64,000 nucleotides of DNA from the NCBI RefSeq assembly GCF_019112545.1, contig NW_025064880.1:1-64000 (forward strand). The letters run 5' to 3'. The position numbers were made by a program, and so were the translations under genes. This stretch comes from Guyanagaster necrorhizus (lineage: Eukaryota; Basidiomycota; Agaricomycetes; Agaricales; Physalacriaceae). The notes beneath the pieces are model-generated. The model saw only the letters and a program-made list of their open reading frames with translations, made no database searches and was not told the DNA's origin. Of this stretch, positions 37,560 through 49,571 are shown one piece after another; positions within the stretch are counted from its first letter, which is position 1, and every line of letters starts with the position of its first letter.

Positions 37560-39092
37560 TCCCGATGGTTAAGTTAGAGAAGTTCTCCTCACCATTCAGG
37601 AGGTGGCCAATCTGCTGGACCTCTCATCATTTCAATGGCAGGCTTCAAACGAGTCGAAGGGGTGGTACATTGCTCTTCACTGTATGTCTGCACCATTTCT
37701 GGCTCATCTGTCGCAGGGTCATCTTCATCATCCTCTTTAACATGTTCTCTGCTGTTGGCAGGTTGGTTGATGTATATCTGGCTAGATATCATCTCCCTTC
37801 CTGTTGTCGCCACATTTGTTTTTGCAGATATAATATTGAATATGACCCCCTTCATGTCCAATTTATTGATTCTGTGTTCATAGTCCTGAATCACCTCTTC
37901 CACATTCATGTATTTTTCATTGACCCATTGATTTGATTCCAGTCCATATTCCTTCCAGCTGACTAAATAGTCAACAGTTGTTTTCATGCCTCCACCTCGT
38001 GCTTTAACCTTTCGGGTTTTGTAGTTTAGCACTTCATCAATTTCATAGTGTTCTTCATCATCAATGAGTTCCACCAGCAGTGGAGGTGGTTTTTCTTGGT
38101 TTGGAAAGGCTGACACCACGTATGGAGTTAATAATGTTTTATTGAAAACATTATGAATCCTCCAGGTTGTTGAAAGTTGCAATTTATATGCAGATTTGCC
38201 AACTTTGGCAATAACTTTGAATGGACCTGTTCATTTGTCTGCCAGTTTCTGTTTTGGCCTTGGTAAATGCAGGTTTGTTGTATCCAACCAAACCTTGTCG
38301 TTGATTGAATATTGGTGTGCTGCTCATCGGTGTTTGTCATACTGCTTCTTTATTGTTGAAGCAGTCTTTTCGAGAGCTGTCTTGGTCTCTTCATAGATTT
38401 TTGCCATTGATGCTGCAAAATCCTTTGATGCTGGTGTCATTGTATAGACCCATCCCATTTTCACCACTGGTGGATTCTGCCCATAGTTCACAAAGAACAG
38501 GGTTTTACCTGTTGCTGAGTGAATCTTGTTGTTATATTGGAATGCTGCTAATGCCAGCCATTCCATCCAATCATCTTGTCGGTAATTGATGAAAAGTCGT
38601 AGGTACTTTTCAATTTCCTGGTTGGCCCATTCTGTTTGGCCATCTATCTGTGGGTGGTATGCCATGGAGACATTCCTCTTGATATTGAGGAGTCGGTACA
38701 AATTGTCCAAGAATTTAGAGACGAATTGTGGTCCTCTGTCTGAAATTACTATTTGAGGCATGCTATACTTTGCATAAAACTCATCCCGTAATATCTTTGC
38801 CCATCCTTTGGATGTTAATTCTGTCGAGCAGGCAATTGAAATGATCACCTTCGAGAAGCAATCAAGTATGATGATGATGGCATCATAGCTATCACTTTCA
38901 AGAAGCCTGGTTATCATATCCACTGAGATATGGGTCCATAGTGATGAAGGCACTTCATTCAGGTGCAGTGGGGCTGCTCTGAGTTGTGTTGAAGTCTTGC
39001 CTCATTGGCAGACCTTACAAGCCTTGACATATCAGGTGATATCATAGTCCATTTTTGGCCACCAATACTCTCTTAAGAGTAATTCTTTTATC
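37560..39092 (-). pseudogene. Element B integrase and chromodomain part of pol
   Basis: The integrase core at 38324-38953 keeps all three acidic positions ([33 protein letters not shown]). After the core, 37589-38182 is an open stretch with a chromodomain at about 37860-38050 (EIDEVLNYKTRKVKARG, TVDYLVSWKEYGLESNQW), which should target insertion to modified histones. The polypeptide ends near 37566. The zinc-binding region of integrase is split by the solo LTR at 39098. Confidence 0.88.
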
Positions 39093-39097
39093 TTAGC

Positions 39098-39603
39098 TGT
39101 TACAATTTTCTCTATTTTCTTTTCTTTTTTCCTCAGAAATGACCTCTATCTCTACTTAGTCAGAGCACTTAGGACTATGGGAAAGCTTGATCAGCAACCC
39201 AGTCAGTCATTGTCTTATCACATTGCTGTGTGCTGTAAAGGGAGAGACAGTACTCCTTTTGTCTTCAACTTGCAGTGCAACAACCACAGCACAACAGCAA
39301 GACAACAGCTTTTGTGGAGAGCCTGGCAACAGCAGGGGTAACAGCTCTATGACAGACAATATCTTTTGTGAACATTTATTTATAGCATGATAACAGAACA
39401 GTATTTAAGTAGTGTAGCTCTCACTGTAATACCCCAGCTTTAAGCTAAAGTTTATTCTCTACCATCCTATCTTGAGCGACTTGCAAATGCCTTGACCACA
39501 CACCTCTGTTAACACATCAGTGAACTCAGTCAGTCTAACCCGAAGTGTGAGGTTCTGAACTGTTTATCATGTGTTAATAGTCACATAGAGTTTGGGCTTA
39601 ACA
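39098..39603 (+). repeat. Solo LTR in element B, flanked by TTAGC (506 bp)
   Basis: It starts TGTTACAATT and ends GGGCTTAACA, opposite in orientation to B. The 5-bp duplication TTAGC is perfect (39093-39097 and 39604-39608). It belongs to the same LTR family as A and B, with TATTTAAG and AGCTTTAAGCTAA. Confidence 0.93.
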
Positions 39604-39608
39604 TTAGC

Positions 39609-41600
39609 GATCTCAGGGTGTCTGGCAGTCATGTGATCATAATATGTGGTGATGATGTCACCTCACAGTCTCTGATCCCTTGGGATATAGATTCACCCAT
39701 CATAGCAGATCAATCCCCCTTCCTTTTTCAACCCTTGCTTGTGGTTGAGTGATGGGGTGATTCTTTGATCCTACTTGTGGGGATCTTGTGTGATGCTCTT
39801 GATGCATTCATGCATCTCTTCTTCTGTTGGCATGATCATTGCTCAGAAGTGTTCCAGCCACAATAATACGACTTCCTTGTTGTCGTCTCCTCCTTGATTA
39901 TGGTCCGCCCTGCGGCTGAGGAAGTTGGCTTTCTTGTTTGCTACTCCAGCTTTGTGATGGAATGTGTAATCATACTCTGATAGTTCTGTAACCCATCTGG
40001 CTTGCTTGCGGTTGAGCTTTTGGGATTGTCAGAAATATCGAAGATTTTGATGATCAGTCCAGATTTCGAATGTCTGATTGGCTCTAATGAGATAATGCCA
40101 CCATTCGGCAAGGGTGAGCATTATAGCGAGAAGTTCTTTATCATAGATTTCATAGTTGTGCTCTATTATAGTGAGTGCTTTTGACATGAAGGCGACTGGT
40201 CGCTATTTGTTGTCTTGCTCCTATGAGAGTACAGCCCCGATCATGCCTTCACTAGAGTCGGCTTCCACTTGGAACTTCTCATCCTGGCTTGGTATGGCCA
40301 AAATGACATCTTCAGCTAATTGGTGTTTAAGTTCGTCGAACGCCACCTGCTGAGAAATTCCCCAAGTCCATGGGGAATTTCCAGTTAATTGCATCATTGG
40401 TTGCACTATCTTGCTGTAATCCCAGATGAACCATTGGTAGAAGTTGGTGAATCCAAGAAATGATTGCAGCTCCTTTTTCTTGGTTGGTTCCAGCTATTCA
40501 GTTACTTCCGCCACCTTGATGGGATCCATCCGAATGCTTCCTTCACTGATAATGACTCTGAGGTATTCAGTTTCTAATACCTTGAACTCACATTTTTCAG
40601 CTTTGAGGAAGAGTCAGTGCTTCCTCATCAGCGACAGCACTTGTCATACTATCCTTCAGTGTTCCTCTCTGGTTTTGGACATGATGAGAATGTCATCCAG
40701 GTAGATTGTCACCTTTTCTGTAGCAATGAGATCTTTGAAGATATCATTCATCATTCACTGAAAGGTGGCCAGTGAATTGGTAAGTCCAAAGAACATAACT
40801 GTCAGTTCGAACAAACCGCAGTTAGTTTAAAAAGTGGCTTTCTATTCATCACCTTCTTTGATGCGCACATTGTTGTATTCCCACTGAACGTCTAGTTTGG
40901 TGTAATACCTTGCACTGCAGAGTTTGTCCATTAGTTTCATGATCAATGGAAGTAGGTAGCGGTTCTTGATCATCATTTCATTGAGTTTTCGATAATCCTG
41001 ATAGTCACGTGCCTATTCAGACACCATTTCTTCGAACGTCTGTTTCCCTCTTCTAGCATTAGCTTTCGCTGCTAGATCATTAGCATGGTGTACCACACGA
41101 ATGCTAATAGCCCTTTGTAGGTTGACAGCAAGGATGGTTTCACCGTCTTTTATTTCTTCATCCCATCGGTCCTCGGGATCTTCATCTGGTAATTCGAATG
41201 GAATTTTCCGGCATTGGCATCAAGTGAAAATGATCTGTCCAGTTTTCCAATTGATTAGTGGATTATGTCTGATCAGCCAATCATGATCAAGGAATATTTC
41301 TTTTGTTCCTAGGTCAGTTACTGCTAGATTGATTCTTTCTAAATGATCACCAATGGTGAGCCTAAGCTCTATATACTCGGTAATTGATCTGGCTTGGTTC
41401 TTCATCCCATCTATGTTGTAGACTGGGATAGGTGCTGCTGTTGCCTGAGTAGGCAATTGATGCTTATTGACGAAAGCTCGGTTGATGCTACTTCTTGTGC
41501 AGCCACTGTCAATCAAGGCGGTGACTGCATGGGTTGATCGAGATGTCAATATCTCAATCTGTGCTTTGGCTAGTAAATCCTTTCCCATGGACTTGGCTCA
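39609..41600 (-). pseudogene. Element B protease, RT and RNase H part of pol
   Basis: Protease is within 41220-41588 (ALIDSGCTRSSINR, catalytic D-S-G intact; later DHDWLIRHNPLINWKTG). RT follows, with YLDD near 40700 and an RT connection region (LQSFLGFTNFYQ). RNase H is at about 40000-40400 (VEADSSEGMIGAVLS). A stretch that should lie around 40990-41000, between KLNEMM and the upstream linker, is short. I read a small deletion there that removes the KKDGKLRPVQDYR region of RT. Confidence 0.82.
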
Positions 41601-44600
41601 TCAGATGAATTGTTGTGGTCCATGTAACTCATCAAGCCATTCCAGAGCTCAACATCATTCTATGGTTCACATTTCTGTGATTATATTGTTGATCACTTCC
41701 TCAATTTGGGTCTTATGAACCCAATTCTTGAGTATGGCTTTCACTGCTGCTTTGTCCTTGGCATCTTTAATAGCTCACCAAGTCCATTCGGTATCGAATA
41801 GTTTTAGCCAACCTGTGGGGTTCTCTATCTCTGTTCAGCCTAAAGGCAGTTGAGTCTGTTTTATATTTTTAGTTTGATGAACTTTCGACGAGGATGCACC
41901 TTTGGGGCTCTCTGCCCCTCTTCGGCTCTTCATCGACACTTGAGTTGTAGAAGTCGATTCCTTAGGTGATTCTGGGTTCTGAGTAATAGGGTCAGGTATA
42001 TTTGAATGCATGCATAATTTAGACATAGGGGTGAAAACTATAGAAAAGGAAATATCAGTCTGTGGCCTATTATTCTTGTCCTTGGCCAAGGCAGTCGAAT
42101 TGCCTACTGCTCAGCCTAATCTTTTACCTCTTCAGGTTTATCGTCATCTCTGAGGTTCTGTTCCTCCCTTGTTCATTCAGCAATCTGTGCTCTGATATCC
42201 TCCCACATATATTTATTCTTCTTCTCTGGGCAGTTTTATGCCATGTGGCCTAGCTGGCCACAATTAAAGCACTTCCCCTCCTTCTTGAGGTGATCCACAT
42301 CAATCTGCTTACCTATTCTGGTACTTGGGCCCTTACCAGTTTGCTTCTCATTGTTCTGAGAAGTTGGAGTTGAGCTGCTGGGCTTGGCAGATGTGGTCAC
42401 ATGAGAGGTGGAGGGCTTCAAGCCCTGTCTCTGGTATCTGTATTGGTCCTACAAGTTTGTCACTTCTGCCTTCTGTCATTGTCACTCCTACTATATTAAG
42501 ACAATTCGTATCTTTCAATCATCATAGCCGACTGGCACACTATGGCTGAGATCCGAAATAGTCTTCAGGTAATGAGACAGCAGTCCCCACTTCATATACT
42601 CGACCATTTGTTCTGAGTTGGCTACATCTTCTCTGATCTCAGTGAGTTTCTCGAGTCACTCCAATTCATCAAAGTAGTCTGGCACTGCCTTGTCACCCAT
42701 TTTATATTCTTTCATCTTTGACCTGTGGACTTCTCATACAGCAGGGTCTATAAACTTGTCATGGATCATCTGCTTTAAGACTGGCCAGGAGGGATACCAA
42801 TGGTGTTGTCGGGTGGTCAACCAGAAGTTAGGGGCCAGTAGTACCCACCATACTTTTGCCTTGTCTTCAAAGTAGATGGTGGCATAGTTGACCTTGTATA
42901 TGTCATAGAGAAAGTATGAGGCAAAGACCTAGAAGTATTGGTCACAGTCCATAAGGAAATGGTCAATGTCATCTGAAGCCCCTTTAAAAGAAAGGGACTT
43001 CTGCTCTAGCATCAGTCTGACATTCAATATATACACCTTCAGATCAAGAGGTGACATCAGATTTGAGGATTCTCCCTCAGGGGGACCAGCCCAATCTGTC
43101 AGAGGCCCTGGAAAGGAGTGTAAGAACCTATCATCAGCAACAGGACTTCTTGGAGTCGGCAGTCCTTCCTTTCGGATGATCTGCCTGTCCTTGATGGTCC
43201 ACCCCTATGCCGTTGCTTTGGGGTCATCCTTCTTCACATTGGTCAAAACCGATCTGCTTCCTTCGGCTTCATCGGGTGGTGGCTGTCCTCCCAATAGTCG
43301 GCTCCCTGTGCCGGTCCAGGAATTTGGATGGTAGGTTCTCGGCTATCTATAGGATCAGGCTAGCTGAGATGCCATGCTGTGGATGGCCGATGTGGTGAGT
43401 GAGTATTTTGATGTTGCTGTTCAAATTGAGGACACTGTGTTTGCTGATTTGGGTGGCATCACACTCGGAGTCTATAGCATTAGTGCCTCCCGTTTGCTGA
43501 ACCTTGGTCGATATGGTAGCATCGCCATCATCTGATAATGTAAATAGTGCTGATTGAAATTAAAAATGGCGTGCTTAGTCATGGCATACTGTAAAATCTC
43601 CTCTCACTCAATGGAATCAGCAGCAGTATACCTTCATCCTAGGGACAATCGTAGCCAGCAATCATCTCTCTATAACTCAGCTATCTGCTCTTGGTATAGC
43701 TGAATAAAGTCTTTTTCTCATATCTCTCGTTCTCGTCATTTCTTCTCCTGTTCTTGGCACGTGGTTGTGCTGATGATAGATCTCCACTCAAGGATAGAGT
43801 CCACTGCCTGGCTGCCTTGGTCCTCCTCCTCAGTCTCGTCATCCTCTTTGGCCCTCTTATCAGTGGTCTCCTCAAGGAGGGAACTGCTTTGCTGGCCAAA
43901 GGTTTCTGGGGCGAGTGGGTCAGGGCTGAGTATTCAACTCAGCATCATTGGGTCCGGATCGAGGAGTAGGCTTCCAGTCAGGCTGCTCTCCTTCTCCTTC
44001 TGCTGGTGGCACCACTGCTCTGCGATACCAGTAGAAGTTTCTATAGAACTGGGAGTGAAGGAAGAAGGCAGCAATTGGCCCGTCAAGGACTCTTTTGAGA
44101 TCTCCAGTGGGGTCAATATGCTCGTTATCACTCCTGATTGTTCCCCAGTCTGATGATATCCTATCTCCCCAGATGGGGATATCATCAGTTTCAGCAATGG
44201 TGTCTGTCCTGTATGATAGCAGGCAGTCATTGTCAAAGAGTGTTGGCTCCCCATAGTGGTAGTCATCGGCATGGATGACTCCAGCAATTGGCCTGGTCCA
44301 AGGATCAGGCTCACTGGCAAGAGTGGCTGATTCCTGGAACAGAGAGTCGGCAGTGCTGACTAGAGTATTGTTAAGTTGGAACCTTTCAGAGGTCCCAGTC
44401 CTGTGCTGATGGCTGGCCTGATGGTCAGCCCATATCTGTCCTTTGAGAAACTGGACAAGAGAGTGAGGGGTTGGTCGTATTGGGTCTGGTACTACTGGAT
44501 CATGCCCTCATAGGCATGAGACTCTTCCCTGTTCCATTCTGCTGGCCACTCTTGATGCTGCTTGCTAGTATCGGACCTCATTCCTGTTGGTGTCATCAAA

Positions 44601-45028
44601 GAAGGGATCAGGACTACTGACCCTTGTTCTTTTTCCACTGCTCCTTGTTGAGGAGGCATGTCGGAGTTGATGCCTGTTGGTACTTCTGGTGCTTGGAGCT
44701 ATCCAAACAGCATCCAAGGAGTCTCTAGTCCAGCACCTAATTTCAGACTGGGTGATGGTGGTTCTTGACACAGTGATGCTGCACTCAGGGGAGAAGATGA
44801 GAGTGTCGGGTTGGGGTCATCGAAACCCTGTAGCCCAAGGGTTTCCAGGGTCTCAGACGATTGCCGACAGGGGTCTTGGGAGGTACTCATGTTGCCACTG
44901 CTGCTCCTCTTCTTCCCTAGAATGCTCTTCAGTCGAGCCCCCAGGCTCATCTTCTGTTTCTTTGGGGTGTTGGACAGAGTTTTGGACAGAGGCAGGGATG
45001 TCATGGAGGGGGAGATCTGGTGTGACAT
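41601..45028 (-). pseudogene. Element B gag remnant
   Basis: It begins MSHQISPSMTS at 45028 with the basic patch LGARLKSILGKK, reads a long serine/threonine/proline- and acid-rich region, and then capsid sequence at about 42560-43000. A CCHC knuckle (KCFNCGQLGHMA) is at 42236-42270, with the linker to protease after it. From start to protease it is about 1,140 codons, of which roughly 700 precede the capsid. The known gag domains explain only the last third. Confidence 0.75.
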
Positions 45029-45215
45029 TTCAGAGGATTGTACAGATACGCTGGAATTCTTAGTAGTGTCAAATGGTCCAGGCGGTAATAGATTAGCGTC
45101 TATAGCACAGCTGTATGATCACTAATAAACCAATTAAGGTTCCAATGATAGAAGCCAAGAGTTCGAAGAACTTGTGAGTAAAGTTCGGATTGGATGGATT
45201 TAGAGCAGGGAGCAT
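44853..45215 (-). pseudogene. ORF0 remnant of element B
   Basis: It has 120 codons plus the stop, starting MLPALNPSNPNF 56 nt inside the 5' LTR. The helix FFELLASIIGTLIGLL is followed by VIIQLC. The TAA and TGA interruptions fit C-to-T changes at glutamine and arginine codons. The gag ATG at 45028 lies 187 nt downstream in the +1 frame. Confidence 0.55.
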
Positions 45216-45257
45216 TCAGTTTCTCAGCATGGTTGGGCTTGAGAAAGAGAAGCAAGA

Positions 45258-45270
45258 AGCTTCAAGCTAA
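45258..45270 (-). promoter_or_regulatory. Candidate self-priming site of element B
   Basis: TTAGCTTGAAGCT lies one base inside the 5' LTR. It pairs with AGCTTCGAGCTAA of that LTR (45427-45439) with one G-U pair, and exactly with the unmutated form AGCTTCAAGCTAA seen in the LTR of A. Confidence 0.65.
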
Positions 45271-45271
45271 T

Positions 45272-45800
45272 TGTTAAGCCCAAACTCCATATGACTATTA
45301 ACATATGATAAACAGTTCAGAACCTCACACTTCAGATTAGACTGACTGAGTTCACTGATGTGTTAACAGAGGTGTGTGGTCAAAGTGTTTGCAAGTCGCT
45401 CGAGATAGGATGGTAGAGAATAAACTTTAGCTCGAAGCTGAGATATTACAGTGAGAGCTACACTACTTAAATACTGTTCTGTTATCATGTTATAAATAAA
45501 TATTCACAAAAGATATTGTCTGTCGTAGAGCTGTTACTCCTGCTGTTGCCAGGCTCTCCACAAAAGCTGTTGTCTTGCTGTTGTGCTGTGGTTGTTACAC
45601 TGCAAGTTGAAGACAAAAGGAGTACTGTCTCTCTCTTCACAGCATACAGCAACGTGATAGGAGAGTGACTGACTGGGTTGCTGAGCTAAGCATTCCCATG
45701 GTCCTAAGTGCTGGCCTAAGCACCCTGACTAAGCAAAGATAGGGGTCATTTCCAAGGAAAAAGAAAAGAAAATAGAAAGAAAATAGGAAAAATTATAACA
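45272..45800 (-). repeat. 5' LTR of element B (529 bp)
   Basis: It runs TGTTAAGCCC to AAATTATAACA on the plus strand. TATTTAAG on the minus strand lies about 34 nt before the predicted RNA start AGCTTCGAG. Confidence 0.92.
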
Positions 45801-45805
45801 ATACT

Positions 45806-47320
45806 GTAAAATATCAATTTTTTCAGTATCATCTGTGACCATATACTCTTTTTCTAGAGAGAATATTAACCAGCTAATATCTCTCTATAACACCACTATC
45901 CCTTCTTGATACAGCCTTAAATATTCTTTTTTCCCATTCTCATTGTACTTCTTCTTGCAGCACTTCTTCATCAACATCTTCTTTGGTGTATTTCCAATTT
46001 TCTCACTTAAGAGGAATATCCTGCACCCTCTCTTTACTGTCCTCATCCTTGTTCTTGTCATCCTCCTCTTCGATATTGTTTTTAGCAGGAAAGTTATTAA
46101 GTGGATTATAGATAAATAAAGGCTGAAGTTTGATTGTCATAGGAAAGCTGGTTGTCATTCCTGTTACTGAGTCTGACATTGCTGGGACTAGCCCTAGGAG
46201 AAGACTGCTTGTCAGGTTGGCTGGCACCAACCTCAATGTCTTTCTGATGACTGCTGCATGCTCTTTATTCCTTCAATTTGTGATGATATCAGTGAAAGTT
46301 TTTATAAAATCATAGGTTGAGGAAGAGTGCTGTGATTCTTTCTCCAAGGAACCTCTAGAGCCTGTGGTCAGAAATATGAGTGTTAAGAGGGACTTAAAGC
46401 CCATAGGCATCAAGTATGAACTTGGAGTGAGAAGAGATGGTATTGGTGTCTATAATGCTATCTGTTCTGGGAGTAGAGAGATAAGTGTCTCTTCTAGCAG
46501 CTTTGCTGAGAGTGACTGCCTCAGTGGATCCTGTCTATAGGTCTATTCCTGCTGGGGTGCTAGGCTCTCTAAAGGAAGAGTCCATAGTTCTTATTCAGAG
46601 ACTATATCAACTTGGAGAGCTGAATCTCCACATAGCTGCCTCAAGCTCACACTGACAACATCAGAACTGACAGTCATATCAGGTCTCCTTGTATTTATCC
46701 TAAGCCTGAGCTGCTGTATATTCAGCAATGTTTCAGGCTCATTCTTCTGCATCTTGCTGCTCCAACTCTGCTTAAGTAGCCACAGAGTAATCTTCTTGTT
46801 CAATATGCTCAATATTCCTTCAAGTGGTGAGGTCAAAGCTGGAGAGGTAAAAGTCACTGGGCATTGATAGGAGAAGACTGAGAGTCTGAGAGATTAGACT
46901 GTCACATGAGGTTGCATATAGTGAGTTGTGTCTGGAGTCAGAGAATGAGTGCTAGAAGCCTGAAGCCATCTGAGTGGCATTAAGAGTCTCTGGCACAGTC
47001 TCCAACTCTGTGCTCAGGTGGAGTGATAGAAGAGTCAGAGGATAGCTCATCATCAAAGAAGTTGTTGGGGAGATCTTCATCCTTATGGTCCAGGACTAAA
47101 GAGAGGTGTGGTGAGACTCATAGATTCCTGAACCCTATGAGCTGAGTGTTTCTATTGTTCATTAGTCAAAGTTGAGGGGGGTATTAGTGTCTTTCTTTTT
47201 TCTCAGCACTCTATGAATGCAAGTCACTAGATCCAGTTTCAGGTATGAATCCAAACAGAGGCTGAAAGAAGACTCTGACAGAGACAGAGATGTTGTAGAA
47301 AGAGAGATCTGATGTGATAT
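45806..47320 (-). pseudogene. Element F, fragment 4: gag N-terminal part
   Basis: The gag frame begins with ATA-S-H-Q at 47320 (ATG in B and H), then a basic patch VLRKKKDTNTP. It runs leftward through sequence matching the gag of D (45990-46250 against 15369-15600 and 16076-16400). It stops at the ATACT duplication of B. Confidence 0.62.
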
Positions 47321-47504
47321 TTTATAGGACTTGTTATACTTGCTGAAAAGCTTGATAGTGCCTAACTATCTAAGTGGTTACTGATTGTCATCCTCAGCAA
47401 AGTTGAATAATAGTAAACAAGCCTAGAAGCATTCCTATAATGGAAGCTAATAGCTTAAAGAAATCATCTGTGAGATCAGGAGATGATATGTTTGATGGTG
47501 GCAT
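47211..47504 (-). pseudogene. ORF0 remnant of element F
   Basis: It has 97 codons plus the stop, beginning MPPSNISSPDL 58 nt inside the 5' LTR. The helix FFKLLASIIGMLLGLF is followed by TIIQLC and the HYQAFQ motif, with several TGA/TAG/TAA interruptions. The gag start is 184 nt downstream in the +1 frame, as in D. Confidence 0.5.
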
Positions 47505-47548
47505 TCAGTTTTCTTCATGCTTATTATGCATAAGGAAAGAAAAGCATA

Positions 47549-47561
47549 AGCTTTGAGCTAA
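47549..47561 (-). promoter_or_regulatory. Candidate self-priming site of element F
   Basis: TTAGCTCAAAGCT is an exact complement of AGCTTTGAGCTAA in the adjoining LTR (47720-47732). Confidence 0.65.
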
Positions 47562-47562
47562 T

Positions 47563-48024
47563 TGTTAAGCTCAAGTGACATGTGATCTGAACATATAGTA
47601 AATAAATGCTGTATCATATTCATACAGTTATGTCTAAGTTCACTTGTATATATTTATATGGCTTTGTGTCTTAAGACTATTGCAAGTAGGCTTAAGATAG
47701 AATAGTAGATGAATAAACTTTAGCTCAAAGCTGGGTATCTACAGCAAGAGCTATGCTACTTATATACTATTCATTCATTGAGATAAATATACTACTACTA
47801 ATTGTGTCTGTTCAAGCTATTATGCCCTTTATCTTTGAGCATTGTTACTATCTACAAAAAGATTGTTGTCCATCATCAAGGGGTGTCATTGCATTAGAAG
47901 ACAATGATGGACTCAGTCTTATTGTGATAAGTAAGCCTATCCTACAGTCTTAAACACTGGACTAAGTGCTCTAACTAAGCATAAATAGGGGTTAATTAAG
48001 AAAGGACAAGAAAAAATCATAACA
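47563..48024 (-). repeat. 5' LTR of element F (462 bp)
   Basis: It runs TGTTAAGCTC to AAATCATAACA and belongs to the same family as the LTRs of D. Integrase sequence of element I follows at once, so F inserted into I. The duplicated target would be GAGGG (48025-48029). Confidence 0.85.
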
Positions 48025-49041
48025 GAGGGTCAATCAAGAGATTGAAAAATATTTACAAATATTTATCAATCACTGGCAGAATGACTGGGCAGAATGGCTT
48101 CTCTTAGCAGGATTCACTCACAACAACTGAGAAAACTCTGCCACAAGATTTAGCCCATTCTTTATAAACACTGGTGTACACTCTAACACTGGAATAAATC
48201 CCTCATAAAGGGACAGTCAAGTACTCCAAGCAAAAGATTTCACTGTTAAAATAAAGAAGATCTATGATGAGACAGAACAAGTGCTTTTAAAAGCAGCAGA
48301 CTCAATAAAGAAACAATATGACAAGAAAAGAGTATCAATCAGAAGATCAGATTATGCTAGACATGAAAAACCTGAAGACAGACAGGACCATGAAAAAGTT
48401 GAATGATAAATATGGAGAGCCCTTTAAGATTGCAAAGAAAGTAGGCAATAGGGCATATGAATTATTTATTCTGAAGACTTAAAAAATCCATTCAGTCTTC
48501 AATAAAGCCTTGCTCAAACCATTCCAACAGGCTGAATTTCCTAATCAGCAGAAACCACCACCACCTAAATCTGTGGTGGTTAAAGATGAATATAAAATCA
48601 ATGCCATTCTTGACAATAAGATTTGGTACAGAAAACAGTGGTTTTTAGTCTATTTCAAGAGATATAGCAATGAGGAAAACTGATGGTATGCAGAAAAAGA
48701 CCTTCTGCATGCAAAGACCCTTATTGCCAAATATCAGACACACCAAAATTCTCTGGCAGCTGTCAACTTTGCTCTATTGGGTTGACTAATGTTTGATAAG
48801 TCAGACTATATCCATATGCAATGATTGCCCTTCAGAAAAGATTGACACCTCTTTGAATGCAAAAAGCTATTTATATGGTAAGAGAAAGATAACCTAGCTG
48901 CTGGAACCTTTGTTGACCAATCCCATTTTCTCAACCACATCAATAATGTTTTCACTGAAATTGATGGTAAGAATAAAGCACAATCTCTTTTTCCTGGGCT
49001 GCTCTGAGCAATCAAAGATGATTGCCTTGAGAAGGAGGTAA
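48025..49041 (+). pseudogene. Element I: integrase end and chromodomain of a divergent chromovirus
   Basis: The plus-strand frame starts in the integrase core ([16 protein letters not shown], then EWLLLAGFTHNN) and continues to a C-terminal region (KKIYDETEQVLLKAADSIKK). A chromodomain-like segment is at about 48570-48745 (YKINAILDN, RKQWFLVYFKRYSNEEN, WYAEKDLLHAKTLIA). About 100 further codons of unknown sequence precede the LTR. It differs clearly from A-H and represents another lineage. The left part was cut off by F. Confidence 0.75.
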
Positions 49042-49478
49042 TGTTATGATTTTTGCCTCTAAATCATAATCTGTTAATGCTTAGTAAGCAGATGCTTACT
49101 AATCTTACAAAAGATGATAAAGATATGATAATACTATGGCTACACCTTATTCATCAATGCACAATAAGATGACAAGGAACAATGTGGTAACTATCACTGT
49201 CTCACATCTTAAACACAATAGAAACTGTGGCATATGGAAAACTCATCATAGCAATAATATAGCAGAGCAACAATAATGAACAAAAGCAAGAGCACAGTCA
49301 TTGTTATCCTAGACAATGAGCAGAGAGCATGAAAAGCAGACAGTAGTTGCCTATAGGGTATAAAGTTCTTTAGACAGTATATAAGGCAGTAGTACACACT
49401 GATATACTCTAGTCTTGAGCTAAGGTTTAATACACCTGCTAAACTCTCTGACTACCTGATGTGAATACTCTTGCCACA
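49042..49478 (+). repeat. LTR of element I (about 437 bp)
   Basis: It starts TGTTATGATT after the purine tract GAAGGAGGTAA and probably ends CTTGCCACA. A TATATAAG box near 49378 is followed 33 nt on by AGTCTTGAGCTAAGG. The right end is uncertain, because a second TAACA lies at 49651-49655. Confidence 0.6.
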
Positions 49479-49571
49479 ATGGCAGACTATATCTACCAGC
49501 TACTACCCTTCATCCTCCTTTGTGAAATTCTTATTATCTACCTCATTATCCTCATTATACTTTTATACTGA
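49479..49571 (+). pseudogene. Short hydrophobic reading frame after the LTR of element I
   Basis: From the ATG at 49479 it reads 30 codons, MADYIYQLLPFILL followed by an isoleucine/leucine-rich run, to TGA. It sits where ORF0 sits in the other elements. If it is the same kind of gene, the LTR at 49042 also serves as the 5' LTR of a second, truncated copy, a tandem left by recombination. No matching primer site is seen. Confidence 0.3.

Larger units (their letters stand above)
37008..45800 (-). mobile_element. Element B: full-length chromovirus with ATACT target duplication
   Basis: Two 529-bp LTRs in minus orientation (37008-37536, 45272-45800) are flanked by ATACT at 37003-37007 and 45801-45805. 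The interior carries ORF0, gag and pol on the minus strand and is interrupted once by a solo LTR (39098-39603). B sits in the gag of element F and is the least decayed element here. Confidence 0.93.

Noticed and set aside
48806..49015. Minus-strand frame in element I
   Set aside because: It is antisense to the C-terminal part of pol and has no similarity to anything else here.
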